Positions 18,483 through 27,350 of a stretch of 64,000 nt of DNA are shown one piece after another (within the stretch, counting starts at the first letter, position 1; every line of letters starts with the position of its first letter). This DNA is from Vibrio chagasii (GTDB lineage Bacteria > Pseudomonadota > Gammaproteobacteria > Enterobacterales > Vibrionaceae). The stretch spans positions 1,528,089 to 1,592,088 of the forward strand of contig NZ_MSCI01000002.1 in assembly GCF_002954585.1 (NCBI RefSeq), given 5' to 3'. Under the pieces are notes generated by a model. It did not search any database. It was not told where the DNA came from and worked only from the letters and a program-made list of their open reading frames with translations. The position numbers and the translations under genes are program-made.

Positions 18483-18779
18483 CTACTTCTCGATTTTAAT
18501 ATTTTCGACACGGGCCTTAAGTTTTTGTCCCGGTCTAAAAGTAACAACACGTCGAGCAGAAATTGGAATGTCTTCACCAGTTTTCGGGTTACGACCAGGT
18601 CGCTCGTTTTTCTCGCGAAGATCAAAGTTACCAAAACCAGACAGTTTTACCTGTTCGCCATTTTCAAGCGCTTTACGAACTTCTTCGAAAAACACTTCAA
18701 CCGTTTCCTTGGCATCCCGCTTGCTGTATCCGAGTGTCTCAAACAGGTTCTCAGCCAAATCGGCCTTCGTGAGTGCCAT
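18483..18779 (-). CDS. ihfA: Integration host factor alpha subunit
   Basis: This 98-residue DNA-bending protein forms the IHF heterodimer with IhfB. The start [21 protein letters not shown], the proline-containing arm [20 protein letters not shown] and the length are diagnostic of IHF-alpha rather than HU. IHF shapes promoters, recombination sites and replication origins. In most gammaproteobacteria ihfA follows pheS-pheT; here the upstream DNA contains no pheT, so the gene must use its own promoter. A small hairpin (18810-18827) lies in its leader. Confidence 0.95.
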   Translation of the reverse strand: MALTKADLAENLFETLGYSKRDAKETVEVFFEEVRKALENGEQVKLSGFGNFDLREKNERPGRNPKTGEDIPISARRVVTFRPGQKLKARVENIKIEK

Positions 18780-19362
18780 AAAACTTTCCTCAAAGCTATG
18801 TTAATCATTGCTACTATCGCCAGTAGCGCCAAAGCATTTACCCTATTCAATCAATGAGATAAGGTCGTTTACAAGGAAAGTGTATGCCAAGCTTCTGATT
18901 TTCGCCAACTTTTTTCTCTCAACCGTCAGATTATTCTTTCAAATCAGAAAGATAACTCGCTCTTAATTTCACATATATAGCTAAAAAACATCTACTTAAC
19001 AGCTATCAAATAGAACTATATTCCAATTACTATTGATAAATTAGAATTTAAAACTTTACCGGTCTAAATGATAATTTTTGAGACTTTTCTCCGTTCCCCA
19101 ATAAAATCAGCCACTTGATTTGATATCCATCTCAACAGAGGTTATGAAATAATCATTATTAAATATGAGATTTGTATCATTTCAGAATTTAATTCGAATC
19201 GGTCAATGCTATCACTGATTGTGTACTGACTTTTACTGTGATTCATCTGTATTCCTATCCCGTCAACCTCCCTCTTCAGTGACGCTCTGCAGCAAAGTAC
19301 ATTTCACAGTGTCGGTTTGTTATGTTATAACATATCAATTCAAAAGGATTTTAGTACTTAGA
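18780..19362. other. Intergenic region between ihfA and zur
   Basis: These 583 bases hold the ihfA leader with a gctact/agtagc hairpin (18810-18827) and the zur promoter with its Zur box. No pheT remnant could be recognised. Confidence 0.5.
19319..19331 (+). promoter_or_regulatory. Zur box upstream of zur
   Basis: The core GTTATGTTATAAC lies 31 bp before the zur start, inside the 14-bp palindrome TATGTTATAACATA. The same 13-mer occurs at 46005-46017 (other strand) and close variants at 23861 and 57896. It fits the Zur core GTTATANTATAAC. Confidence 0.8.
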
Positions 19363-19836
19363 ATGAAAGATATTGAAGCGATCATTAAGCACGTCAAACA
19401 AGGGTGTAAAGACAATAGAAAACAGTTCACCGCCAAAAGGCTGCTGATACTGCGTGCGTTGGCACATGCCGATAAAGCGCTGTCTGCCTACGAGTTAGTC
19501 GACTATTGTAAAGAGCATTTTGATCAACATGTTCAAGCGATGTCGGTCTACCGAGTCTTGGATTTTTTAGAACAACACCACTTAGCACACAAGATTAAGG
19601 TATCAAATAAATACATACTTTGTGACCACATCCTTTGTGAGCACGAACATGGCATCCCACAATTTTTGATTTGTTCTAAGTGCGACAAGATAAGTGAACA
19701 AACCATCAACCCTTCTATTATTCGCGATCTTAAATCTCACGCGAAGCAACAAGGATTCACCGTCACAAGCCCTCAGTTAGAGATCAGCTGTGTTTGTGAT
19801 GAGTGTGCTAAGCCCGAAGTGAATGCGTCCTGCTAA
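19363..19836 (+). CDS. zur: Fur-family zinc-responsive repressor, Zur-type
   Basis: This is a 157-residue winged-helix metalloregulator. The helix-turn-helix segment is near residues 20-65 (LSAYELVDYC, MSVYRVLDFLEQHHLA). Structural zinc cysteines are in CSKCDK and CVCDEC, and the His-rich CEHEHG fits the regulatory metal site. Zur represses zinc uptake and zinc-sparing genes when zinc is sufficient. I start at ATG 19363; the frame is open further upstream but would run through the Zur box. The downstream zinc-sparing genes follow on the same strand, so the operon is self-regulated. This could be a second Zur-like paralogue, because the genus usually also has one elsewhere. Confidence 0.8.
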   Translation: MKDIEAIIKHVKQGCKDNRKQFTAKRLLILRALAHADKALSAYELVDYCKEHFDQHVQAMSVYRVLDFLEQHHLAHKIKVSNKYILCDHILCEHEHGIPQFLICSKCDKISEQTINPSIIRDLKSHAKQQGFTVTSPQLEISCVCDECAKPEVNASC

Positions 19837-19904
19837 GAATACCTACATCTAATAACTAGATTCCAACCGTATTAGCCTAATTAACAAGGAGAAAGTGAAA
19901 CGCT

Positions 19905-21251
19905 ATGCCTGCAACGCTCATTAAAAATGCCTACGTGGTCAATGAAGGTACCATTACCGAGACAGATGTATTAATTGTCGACCAACGAATTGAAAAGGTT
20001 GCAAGCAATATACAGCCCAATTCAAATTGTGGAGTCATTGAAGCAAAAGGTTGCTACCTCATCCCGGGGATGATTGACGATCAAGTCCATTTCCGCGAGC
20101 CCGGGTTAACCCACAAAGGCTCAATCGCAACAGAGTCACGTGCCGCTGTCGCCGGTGGTATTACTAGCTACATGGAAATGCCAAACGTAACCCCTGCTAC
20201 TACGACCATTGAGGCCTTAGAGAAAAAATTTGATATCGCAGCACAGAGTTCACTGGCTAACTACTCTTTTTACCTAGGTGCAACTGAAGATAACCTAGAG
20301 CAAATCAAGCAGCTCGACCCGACCAAACACTGTGGCGTAAAGGTATTTATGGGTGCTTCAACGGGTAACCTGTTGGTTGAAGAGCCTCAAGCACTCGATG
20401 CCATATTCCGTGATTCTCCCGTCCTGATTGTCACCCATTGTGAAAGCGGGCCTGTTATCGCTAAAAACCAAGAGCAATTAAGAAAAGAGAAAGCAGTTTT
20501 CACGATTGAAGACCACCCTATCCTAAGAGATGACAGAGCCTGCTATGCCTCTTCTTCTTATGCTGTTGAGCTCGCAAAAAAGCACAATAGCCAGCTTCAT
20601 GTATTGCATATCACTACAGAGAAAGAGTTGGCACTATTTGATAAAGGGCCAATCGAAGGCAAGCGCATAACCGCTGAAGCGTGTGTTCATCACCTTTGGT
20701 TCAGTAATGAAGATTACCCAAAATTAGAGAACCAAATCAAATGCAACCCAGCCATCAAATTTCCAAGCGATCGAGAAGCACTACTTACCGCCCTTAGCAC
20801 CAATCAAATAGACATCATCGCCACAGACCATGCTCCTCACACATGGGAAGAAAAACAAGTTCCTTATGAGCAAGCGCCTGCCGGTTTACCCCTTGTGCAA
20901 CACGCCCTCTTGACTCTGTTTGACCACGTACATGCCGGAACCATGACCGTAGAACAAGTCGTAGAAAAAACAGCACATAACCCATCCATTCGGTATGCGA
21001 TACAAGAGCGCGGTTATATTCGTGAAGGCTACTTCGCAGACTTAGTACTCGTCGACCCAAAAGCATCAACATTAGTTGATGAGGAAAACAACCTTTATCA
21101 ATGTGCTTGGTCTCCATTCACTGGTCACGAGTTCTCTTCCCAGATCAAACATACTTGGGTAAATGGCACCAAGGTTTATAGCAATGCAGATTCGAGCTTG
21201 CTCCTAGATACAAATCACTCTCCAGCAATGAGGCTGTCATTCAAGCGCTAG
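19905..21251 (+). CDS. Dihydroorotase paralogue of a zinc-sparing cluster (PyrC2-like)
   Basis: This 448-residue amidohydrolase has the dihydroorotase type I fold, which cyclises carbamoyl-aspartate to dihydroorotate in pyrimidine synthesis. The site is readable: DDQVHFREPG (59-67), carboxylation lysine candidate Lys146 in GVKVFMGAS, His178 in VTHCES, His235 in VLHIT and Asp in ATDHAPHT. The usual HxH is QxH here (Gln60-Val-His62), so one canonical zinc ligand is missing. Gene order zur, pyrC2, gamma-carbonic anhydrase and COG0523 matches known zinc-limitation clusters that carry substitute versions of zinc enzymes. Ureidase-type activity is an alternative. Confidence 0.8.
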   Translation: MPATLIKNAYVVNEGTITETDVLIVDQRIEKVASNIQPNSNCGVIEAKGCYLIPGMIDDQVHFREPGLTHKGSIATESRAAVAGGITSYMEMPNVTPATTTIEALEKKFDIAAQSSLANYSFYLGATEDNLEQIKQLDPTKHCGVKVFMGASTGNLLVEEPQALDAIFRDSPVLIVTHCESGPVIAKNQEQLRKEKAVFTIEDHPILRDDRACYASSSYAVELAKKHNSQLHVLHITTEKELALFDKGPIEGKRITAEACVHHLWFSNEDYPKLENQIKCNPAIKFPSDREALLTALSTNQIDIIATDHAPHTWEEKQVPYEQAPAGLPLVQHALLTLFDHVHAGTMTVEQVVEKTAHNPSIRYAIQERGYIREGYFADLVLVDPKASTLVDEENNLYQCAWSPFTGHEFSSQIKHTWVNGTKVYSNADSSLLLDTNHSPAMRLSFKR

Positions 21252-21287
21252 TTGAGCAGTTATTACCATCAATAAAAAGAAATCAAT

Positions 21288-21848
21288 ATGTTAAGAAGAA
21301 ACCCTAACGGTCATATGCCAAACGTATCGGAAACCGCCTTCATTGATCCAACAGCCATTATTTGTGGCAAGGTCATCATTGAAGATAACGTGTTCATTGG
21401 TCCTTATGCCGTGATACGTGCCGATGAGGTTAATGAACACGGCGCTATGGAAGCTATCGTGATTAAGCGCGATACCAATATTCAAGATGGTGTGGTTATC
21501 CATTCGAAGGCCGGTGCTGCGGTAAGCATAGGAGAACGCTCCTCTATTGCTCACCGCTCCATTATCCATGGGCCTTGTGAAGTCAGTGACGATGTCTTTA
21601 TCGGCTTCAACTCTGTCGTTTTCAATGCCGTCATTGGTAAAGGTTGCGTGATTCGTCATAACTGCGTGGTGGACGGACTCGACCTTCCTGAGAATTTTCA
21701 TGTACCACCGATGACCAACATAGGTTCAGGCTTTGATCTAAACAGCATTTCAAAAGTACCACCAGAATACTCGGCTTTTTCAGAATCGGTTGTCTCTGCC
21801 AACCATACTCTTGTTCAAGGCTATAGAAGGATTGCTAATGAACTCTAA
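21288..21848 (+). CDS. Gamma-carbonic anhydrase family protein
   Basis: This 186-residue left-handed beta-helix protein is built from hexapeptide repeats. Three metal-ligand histidines are present: VVIHSK (near residue 73), and the pair in SIAHRSIIHG (near 88 and 93). Gamma-class enzymes hydrate CO2 and can use iron or cobalt in place of zinc. In a Zur-linked operon this paralogue would replace a zinc-dependent beta- or alpha-carbonic anhydrase during zinc starvation; that role is inferred from context. The gene overlaps the next start by 11 bp. A later ATG at 21315 is a possible alternative start. Confidence 0.82.
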   Translation: MLRRNPNGHMPNVSETAFIDPTAIICGKVIIEDNVFIGPYAVIRADEVNEHGAMEAIVIKRDTNIQDGVVIHSKAGAAVSIGERSSIAHRSIIHGPCEVSDDVFIGFNSVVFNAVIGKGCVIRHNCVVDGLDLPENFHVPPMTNIGSGFDLNSISKVPPEYSAFSESVVSANHTLVQGYRRIANEL

Positions 21849-22851
21849 TAAATCCCCCTTGCTTGGGATTCCGACTAACATTATTACTGGGTTTCTCGGA
21901 GTAGGAAAAACCTCTGCGATTCTTAACTTAATGAAGCACAAACCAGCCGATGAGAATTGGGCTATTTTGGTGAATGAGTTTGGTGAAATTGGCGTTGATG
22001 GAAGTTTATTCGAAGGCAATCAAACCAAACAACAGCAAGTTTTTATTCGCGAAGTACCCGGTGGCTGCATGTGCTGTGCAGCGGGTTTACCGATGCAGAT
22101 AGCACTCAATCAGTTGCTTTCTGAGGCGAAGCCAGACCGCTTACTGATTGAGCCTACTGGGCTTGGCCACCCAAAAGAAGTGTTAGAAGTATTATCTTCT
22201 GAACATTATCGTAAAGTGCTATCACTGCAAAAGAACATCACCTTGGTAGATGCTCGCAAACTGTCTGATACTCGTTATTCTGACCACGATACTTTCAACC
22301 AACAAATTACCATTGCGGATACGGTCGTCGGCAATAAAGTAGACCTTTATAACAAGGGGGATGCAGAAAAGCTTGCCGAGTACGTCGCACAGGTTTGTCA
22401 GAATAAAACTAAGCTCATATTTGCCCATCACGGTAAGATCCCTTTCGATGAGTTTGATGGAGACACCAGCTTTTACCATCATCAAGCTCATGGGCACCAT
22501 CACCACCATCATCACAAACAAGATAGGCCACTCGCGTCTGAACTCCCGATGCCAGAAAGCGGCATGCTCAAAGCGACCAACCAAGGCGAAGGCTTTGAGA
22601 GTATTGGATGGCGATTTGCAGCTGATAAACTGTTTGACCACCAGCGTTTACGACACTTTCTAGTCGGCTTGAAAGTTGAACGTATGAAGGCGGTGTTCAT
22701 TACTCCAAATGGTATCTTTGGCTACAACTTAACAGAGGATGGTTTGACCGAGTCAGAACTCGATGAGTGCAGTGAAACCAGAATTGAAGTAATTGGTCAG
22801 GACATAGAGAGTGATCTGGAAAGCCAGCTTCTAGATTGTCTTGTTAACTAA
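21838..22851 (+). CDS. COG0523 (CobW/ZigA-like) zinc metallochaperone GTPase
   Basis: This 337-residue G3E GTPase has a P-loop GFLGVGKTS (18-26), the metal-binding GGCMCC (CxCC) motif near residue 80, and a His-rich loop with seven consecutive histidines and further ones nearby (about 213-228). COG0523 proteins deliver metal to client enzymes; members under Zur control act in zinc starvation. I start at ATG 21838 with AAGGATTG before it, overlapping the previous stop. Clustering with zur and two zinc-enzyme paralogues supports a zinc-allocation role. Confidence 0.88.
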   Translation: MNSNKSPLLGIPTNIITGFLGVGKTSAILNLMKHKPADENWAILVNEFGEIGVDGSLFEGNQTKQQQVFIREVPGGCMCCAAGLPMQIALNQLLSEAKPDRLLIEPTGLGHPKEVLEVLSSEHYRKVLSLQKNITLVDARKLSDTRYSDHDTFNQQITIADTVVGNKVDLYNKGDAEKLAEYVAQVCQNKTKLIFAHHGKIPFDEFDGDTSFYHHQAHGHHHHHHHKQDRPLASELPMPESGMLKATNQGEGFESIGWRFAADKLFDHQRLRHFLVGLKVERMKAVFITPNGIFGYNLTEDGLTESELDECSETRIEVIGQDIESDLESQLLDCLVN

Positions 22852-22876
22852 GTTCGCTCTATCGATGATTAAAACT

Positions 22877-22910
22877 AAAGCCCTATGAAATAGAACATTC
22901 ATAGGGCTTT
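22877..22910. terminator. Bidirectional terminator after the zinc-sparing operon
   Basis: A perfect 13-bp stem, aaagccctatgaa/ttcatagggcttt, with an 8-base loop lies between two convergent transcription units. Confidence 0.88.
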
Positions 22911-22936
22911 TAGACATTGGAGTAAACATCACTACG

Positions 22937-23809
22937 TTAGTTTACCGACACCAATCGTTTCTCTGCTAACGCCATCGCAATGTTAGCTTTAGCATAAGCA
23001 CTCTCGTTGATAAAGTGCGGGTATATGTCTTGTTCTCGTTCCCAATAAATATCATAGCCAAAGAACGTCGCCAATATCGGCTGTCCTTGCTTAACGACCT
23101 CGAAATCCCGACCACATATCGCAGGATGCACCGTAGCAACACGCATGCCGTCTGGGCCAAGAGGAACATTAACTTCTTCAACATAGAAAAACGCATCGTA
23201 GTCCTCTAATGCTTGCAGCTGATTGAGGTTATGCTTCTCAACATAATCAAGCACCATGGTCAGCATCTGCTTCATCAGTTTAAGCGTGTCGAATTTAAGC
23301 GAACCATGTGCCTGAGCACCCACTTCAATCATTACACCGCACTTCCCTGTAGTACAAAGGTAAGGCTGCTCTTCCCATGGTTTCCTATCTTCAAATAGAA
23401 TATTCGCTTCCGGCATTCGCTGTTTCACATACGCGCCCATTTTTTGATAGAAAGCATCATTGGAAAGCAAGATCAGTGTCGCGCCCATATTGCTGGTTGT
23501 GTTGTGTAGGTCGATAATGAGTTGCTGCTCTTTGCTTGCGTATCGCTCTGCAAACTGGCGAGCTACGGTATGCTCGGCTAAACCTAGCGTGTCGTCATTG
23601 TTGAGCTGAGAAAACTCACGATTTAAATCCGTGTCTAGGTACCTTACGTTCTGATCTACCGCTTTTGGGTTTGCGATAACTGAATCGGTAGAAAATGTCG
23701 AACGATCAGCGGCATAGAAGCGCTCTTTAATGAGTTTATGTAGATAAATTCCAGAGAGTTCGTTACCGTGAGTTCCGGCGACCAGTAAGACTTGTTTTAT
23801 GTTTTCCAT
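22937..23809 (-). CDS. Aspartoacylase / N-acyl-aromatic-amino-acid amidohydrolase family
   Basis: This protein of about 290 residues belongs to the AstE/AspA (M14-like) zinc carboxypeptidase superfamily, which deacylates N-acyl amino acids. The zinc site motifs are GTHGNELSG (His and Glu near residue 14-17) and a later IDLHNTTSN (His), with the catalytic Glu in MIEVGAQAHG. I start at ATG 23809; the open frame runs further but would cross the regulatory site. A Zur-box-like element lies 52 bp upstream, so this zinc enzyme gene may itself be in the Zur regulon. The substrate is not certain. Confidence 0.8.
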   Translation of the reverse strand: MENIKQVLLVAGTHGNELSGIYLHKLIKERFYAADRSTFSTDSVIANPKAVDQNVRYLDTDLNREFSQLNNDDTLGLAEHTVARQFAERYASKEQQLIIDLHNTTSNMGATLILLSNDAFYQKMGAYVKQRMPEANILFEDRKPWEEQPYLCTTGKCGVMIEVGAQAHGSLKFDTLKLMKQMLTMVLDYVEKHNLNQLQALEDYDAFFYVEEVNVPLGPDGMRVATVHPAICGRDFEVVKQGQPILATFFGYDIYWEREQDIYPHFINESAYAKANIAMALAEKRLVSVN

Positions 23810-23860
23810 GTATTTGATTTCCAAGTATCGAAGGTGCAAGTTACCCCGCATTGCCGTTAC

Positions 23861-23873
23861 AATATAACATAAC
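23861..23873 (-). promoter_or_regulatory. Zur-like box upstream of the amidohydrolase
   Basis: On the minus strand it reads GTTATGTTATATT, matching the zur-box 13-mer at 11 of 13 positions, and continues to GTAAC to complete an imperfect palindrome. It is the weakest of the four Zur boxes in the window. Confidence 0.55.
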
Positions 23874-23984
23874 AATTAGACAAATCATTCTCTAAAAGAA
23901 AGAACAAGAAAACACCTGATAATTCGAAGGAAAATCGAGAACCTTAGATAACGACCATATTTCATGTTCTCATCTCATCATAAG

Positions 23985-24008
23985 AAAGCCCCGCGCTTGC
24001 GAGGCTTT
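23985..24008 (-). terminator. Terminator-like hairpin after the DMT transporter gene
   Basis: The arms aaagccccg and cgaggcttt pair at 8 of 9 positions. The hairpin lies downstream of the minus-strand transporter gene with a weak U-tract. Confidence 0.5.
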
Positions 24009-24082
24009 AATTCATACATGGTCATCGGGGTATAACGACTATAAAGGTGACTTCAAACCCCTCTTCGTTAATGAAAACGACA

Positions 24083-24997
24083 TCATGATTGCTTAGCGAG
24101 TTTCCTTTCCACTTCTCTGTCACCGGATGTACCGCTACTCCGCGCTTTTGCAGGTTTAACGATCAAACCAATCCCGATTAAGAACAACACCGATGCCACT
24201 ACTTGAGCGAGTGACAACACTTCGTCATACATAAAGTATCCGCTGATCAGCGCGAAGACTGGCACCAGCAAGGTTAACGGTGCAGTAGTGCTTAATGGAT
24301 ATTGGATTAACAACTTGTTCCACACCCAATAGCCAAATAGCGTGGTTGGATAAGCCTGAAACAGCACCGCAATCGTTGTGTTCCAATCCCATTGTTCAAT
24401 CCCCTGCCAAATGATTTTATCTCCGTGTAACATCACAGCAAACAACACCAACGGCGCTGGTGCAAACAGCATTCCCCACACATTAAACGCAAACGCCTGT
24501 CTAGTTTTGGAAGCCTTAACAATGACGCCCATTAAGGTCCAACTGCACGCTGCAATCATAATCAAGATAACGCCATTAACGGTGACATTCCCTTTCGCCG
24601 CTGAGACTAAAACTGCAAGTGCACACAGGGCTAACATCGCACCAATTAACTTACGAACCGACGCACTTTCTTTGAAAATCCATACCCCAACAGCCATTCC
24701 AATAAGCACATTGCTTGAAAGCAATACTGAGGAAAGCCCAGATGAGAGCCCTGCTGTTATTGACCATGAAGCCATCCCCCAAATACCCACACCAAACACG
24801 AAGCCGTAACCCACTAAATAGCGCCAAGCGACATTTGGTCTCGCCACAAAAAATATCACTGGAATCACCGCTAGCGAGAAACGCGCGGCCGTTGCCAACA
24901 AAGGATGAACATTGGTTACGCCCATTTTGATCATCGAGAAATTGAATCCCCAAATTGCCATCACCAACACCGCTAACAACAAATCATTTCTTTTCAT
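24083..24997 (-). CDS. EamA-family drug/metabolite transporter
   Basis: This is a 304-residue inner-membrane exporter with ten hydrophobic helices arranged as two EamA repeats (WGFNFSMIKMGV near residue 17; a second at SWTLMGVIVKASK near 160). Members export amino acids, nucleosides or other metabolites. I start at ATG 24997, preceded by GAGGGGGA. It is divergent from a MocR regulator 105 bp away, and that regulator probably controls it. The substrate is unknown, possibly an amine or amino acid given the PLP-sensing regulator. Confidence 0.82.
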   Translation of the reverse strand: MKRNDLLLAVLVMAIWGFNFSMIKMGVTNVHPLLATAARFSLAVIPVIFFVARPNVAWRYLVGYGFVFGVGIWGMASWSITAGLSSGLSSVLLSSNVLIGMAVGVWIFKESASVRKLIGAMLALCALAVLVSAAKGNVTVNGVILIMIAACSWTLMGVIVKASKTRQAFAFNVWGMLFAPAPLVLFAVMLHGDKIIWQGIEQWDWNTTIAVLFQAYPTTLFGYWVWNKLLIQYPLSTTAPLTLLVPVFALISGYFMYDEVLSLAQVVASVLFLIGIGLIVKPAKARSSGTSGDREVERKLAKQS

Positions 24998-25025
24998 ACT
25001 GTCCCCCTCTTTTGTTTTTAAAAAA

Positions 25026-25084
25026 GTATCCCTTGAACAAAAAAACGGGTACAGATACAATTTTTTTAAAAAAAACCAGTACAG
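25026..25084. promoter_or_regulatory. Candidate MocR operator between divergent genes
   Basis: Direct repeats GGTACAG (25048-25054) and AGTACAG (25078-25084) are 30 bp apart, three helical turns. An inverted GTATC/GATAC pair (25026-25030 and 25054-25058) overlaps the first. Spaced direct repeats are typical of MocR/PdxR operators. Confidence 0.45.
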
Positions 25085-25102
25085 TTAACCACAACCGTTA
25101 CC

Positions 25103-26491
25103 ATGAGCATTTACCGAAAACTTGCGAATCAGTTTATTAATGAGATTGAAAGTGGAAAAAGACCAGAAGGTGGGCGGATGCCTTCGCTTCGTCAATTAGC
25201 TAAGCAACAAGCCGTTAGCATGTCGACCGTAGTAAGTTGCTACCAAGAGCTAGAGTCACAGGGCTGGATTCACTCTCGACCACAAGCCGGGTATTTTGTT
25301 TCTCCTCATAAGCCAGCTCACTCAACACCTGAATGGGCACAGTTTGAGAGTAAAGTTTCCAGAGTGAGACAAACCTCATCGACTCACAACTCAATCAATG
25401 GGCCTTTAGGAGTCTCTAGCACCACCAATGATGAGCAATCGGTCGTTGAACTAGAACGCAGCTTCCGTCGCTCTGTAAAACGCATGGGTAACAGGCTCAA
25501 CCATTACCCTGATACTCAAGGCGAGCCGATATTACGACAAGCATTATCCACTCACTTTGCAAAGCTTGATGTGCATTTTTCACCAGGCGAACTGGTGGTC
25601 ACGGCTGGCTGTATGTCGGCAATAAAAGCCGCTCTTGAATCGTGCACCAAAGAAGGCGATACCATTGCCATTAGCTCACCATGTTTCAACGGAATACTCG
25701 AATTACTTGGCAAGATGTCGCGTAAGATCATCGAGATCCCATCTCTAGATGACGGTGTAGACCTGCAACAGTTAGAAACACATCTCAAAAGCAAACGCGT
25801 CGATGCCGCTATCTTCTGTACCTCGCATATGAACCCACAAGGGATCAATATGTCGGCCAGCCAAAAGCAGAAATTGGCGGCATTGGCGAATGAATATCGA
25901 GTGCCGATCATTGAAGATGATGTGTATCTAGAACTCTCTTATTCTTCGTACACACCACTGCCTGCCAAATACTATGACAAAGGTGGTTATGTTTTATGGT
26001 GTGGTTCTGTCTCGAAGAGTTTATCACCAAGCTATCGTTTAGGGTGGTGCTTGCCAGGAAGGTATATTGATGAGTACAAAGCGCAGTTTTCTTCTGCAAG
26101 CTACGGCGTTGCCCTTCCTACTCAGCTAGCGGTCGCTGACTTTATTGAATCTGGTCAATACGCAAAACACGTTCGAAGAAGATGTGCTCAAATTCTCTCT
26201 TTACGCCAGCAATACCTGAGTTATTTAACTCAAAACCTTCCTGATGACGTCAAAATAAGCAGCCCACAAGGTGGCATGGTACTTTGGCTACAAATCCCTA
26301 ACCTCAACCATATCTCATTTGCTCAAGCGGTTTCTGAGAAAAAGATTGATATTCGGCTTGGGCATCTGTTCAGCACTCTTGATCTCTACAACAACTGCTT
26401 ACGCATCAACTTTGGTTATGCGCTAGAGGGAGAGGCCAAACAACAGCTGGATGACTTGATTGAACTTATCCGACAATGTGTCAGCAAATAG
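25103..26491 (+). CDS. MocR-type GntR regulator with aminotransferase domain
   Basis: This 462-residue fusion has an N-terminal GntR winged helix (residues 1-70, MPSLRQLAKQQAVSMSTVVSCYQEL) and a fold-type I aminotransferase domain (about 100-460). The PLP lysine is in CGSVSKSLSPSYRLGW (near residue 305), and NPQGINMS and IIEDDVYLEL are the usual PLP-contact motifs. MocR proteins sense PLP or PLP-amino acid adducts. It faces the DMT exporter gene, its probable target. No clear Shine-Dalgarno precedes the ATG. Confidence 0.85.
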   Translation: MSIYRKLANQFINEIESGKRPEGGRMPSLRQLAKQQAVSMSTVVSCYQELESQGWIHSRPQAGYFVSPHKPAHSTPEWAQFESKVSRVRQTSSTHNSINGPLGVSSTTNDEQSVVELERSFRRSVKRMGNRLNHYPDTQGEPILRQALSTHFAKLDVHFSPGELVVTAGCMSAIKAALESCTKEGDTIAISSPCFNGILELLGKMSRKIIEIPSLDDGVDLQQLETHLKSKRVDAAIFCTSHMNPQGINMSASQKQKLAALANEYRVPIIEDDVYLELSYSSYTPLPAKYYDKGGYVLWCGSVSKSLSPSYRLGWCLPGRYIDEYKAQFSSASYGVALPTQLAVADFIESGQYAKHVRRRCAQILSLRQQYLSYLTQNLPDDVKISSPQGGMVLWLQIPNLNHISFAQAVSEKKIDIRLGHLFSTLDLYNNCLRINFGYALEGEAKQQLDDLIELIRQCVSK

Positions 26492-26735
26492 CTTTTGGCC
26501 CACGCTTTGATCTTTAATTTTTTCATCGCGATTTGTTATAAAAAGGCGTTTATTTTTCTGATTTGAACGTGGCTAAAGCCCGTTACCGTAAGGAAATCCA
26601 CTCACCTTAAAACCCTTAAATGTTGAGTTTGCAAGGGTGTGCCCATTTATGCAACTTAGCTAATGACACCTCATTTTTTGTCTTCAATATACACCCGTCA
26701 GCGCTGGCGCTATCCCGTATATGAAGAGAATAATT

Positions 26736-27350
26736 ATGAGTGATAAAACCAAAAATAAACCACTACCTTCCTTTATTGAAGAACGCTTAAACCATTATAT
26801 TGAAGATCTCATTACCCAGAACGAAAGCCAAACACACTTAGTTCTGGGTAAACGTCCTAGGCGCAATTCAGTTGTGATGCAAAGCAATGATTACCTCGCG
26901 CTGTCACACAACAAACAGATTCAACAAGCCCACCAGCAAGCGATTGCTGAACATGATGACAACATCGTCATGTCAGCTATCTTTTTGCAAGACGAGGATT
27001 CAAAACCCGCCTTTGAAAATGAGCTAGCGAGCTATGTAGGAATGGAAAGCTGCTTGCTCTCTCAGTCTGGTTGGGCGGCGAACATAGGCTTACTGCAAAC
27101 TATCTGTCCACCACAAGCTCCTGTGTATATTGATTTCTTTGCCCACATGTCTTTATGGGAAGGTATTCGAGCCGCAGGTGCGAGCGCGCATCCGTTCATG
27201 CATAACAATATGAACCATCTGCGCAAGCAGCTTGAGCGCTATGGCTCTGGCGTCATTGTTGTAGATTCGGCCTATAGCACCATTGGAACAATTGCCCCAC
27301 TTCAAATCTCAAATACACTCGCGTGCAAACCCACTATATCCAATGAGTAA
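26736..27350 (+). pseudogene. cqsA: Truncated CAI-1 autoinducer synthase (cqsA remnant)
   Basis: This is a 204-residue remnant of CqsA (389 residues in V. cholerae), the PLP enzyme that makes the CAI-1 alpha-hydroxyketone signal. It aligns from the start through QSNDYLALS, LLSQSGWAANIGLLQTIC, YIDFFAHMSLWEG and IIVV-type motifs to TIGTIAPL, then diverges and stops. The whole C-terminal half is gone, including the DESHSLG motif and the PLP-binding lysine (SLAKTF), so it cannot be catalytic. The break lies at the end of the convergent cqsS gene, which it overlaps by 17 bp. I start at ATG 26736, as in known homologues; ATG 26721 is also in frame. Confidence 0.88.

Noticed and set aside
22495..22520. 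CAT/CAC trinucleotide run
   Set aside because: It is not a microsatellite of note; it encodes the His-rich metal loop of the COG0523 GTPase.
26492..27333. Qrr small RNA or LuxR-type site near the quorum-sensing genes
   Set aside because: I looked for the conserved Qrr core and found none here or elsewhere in the window.
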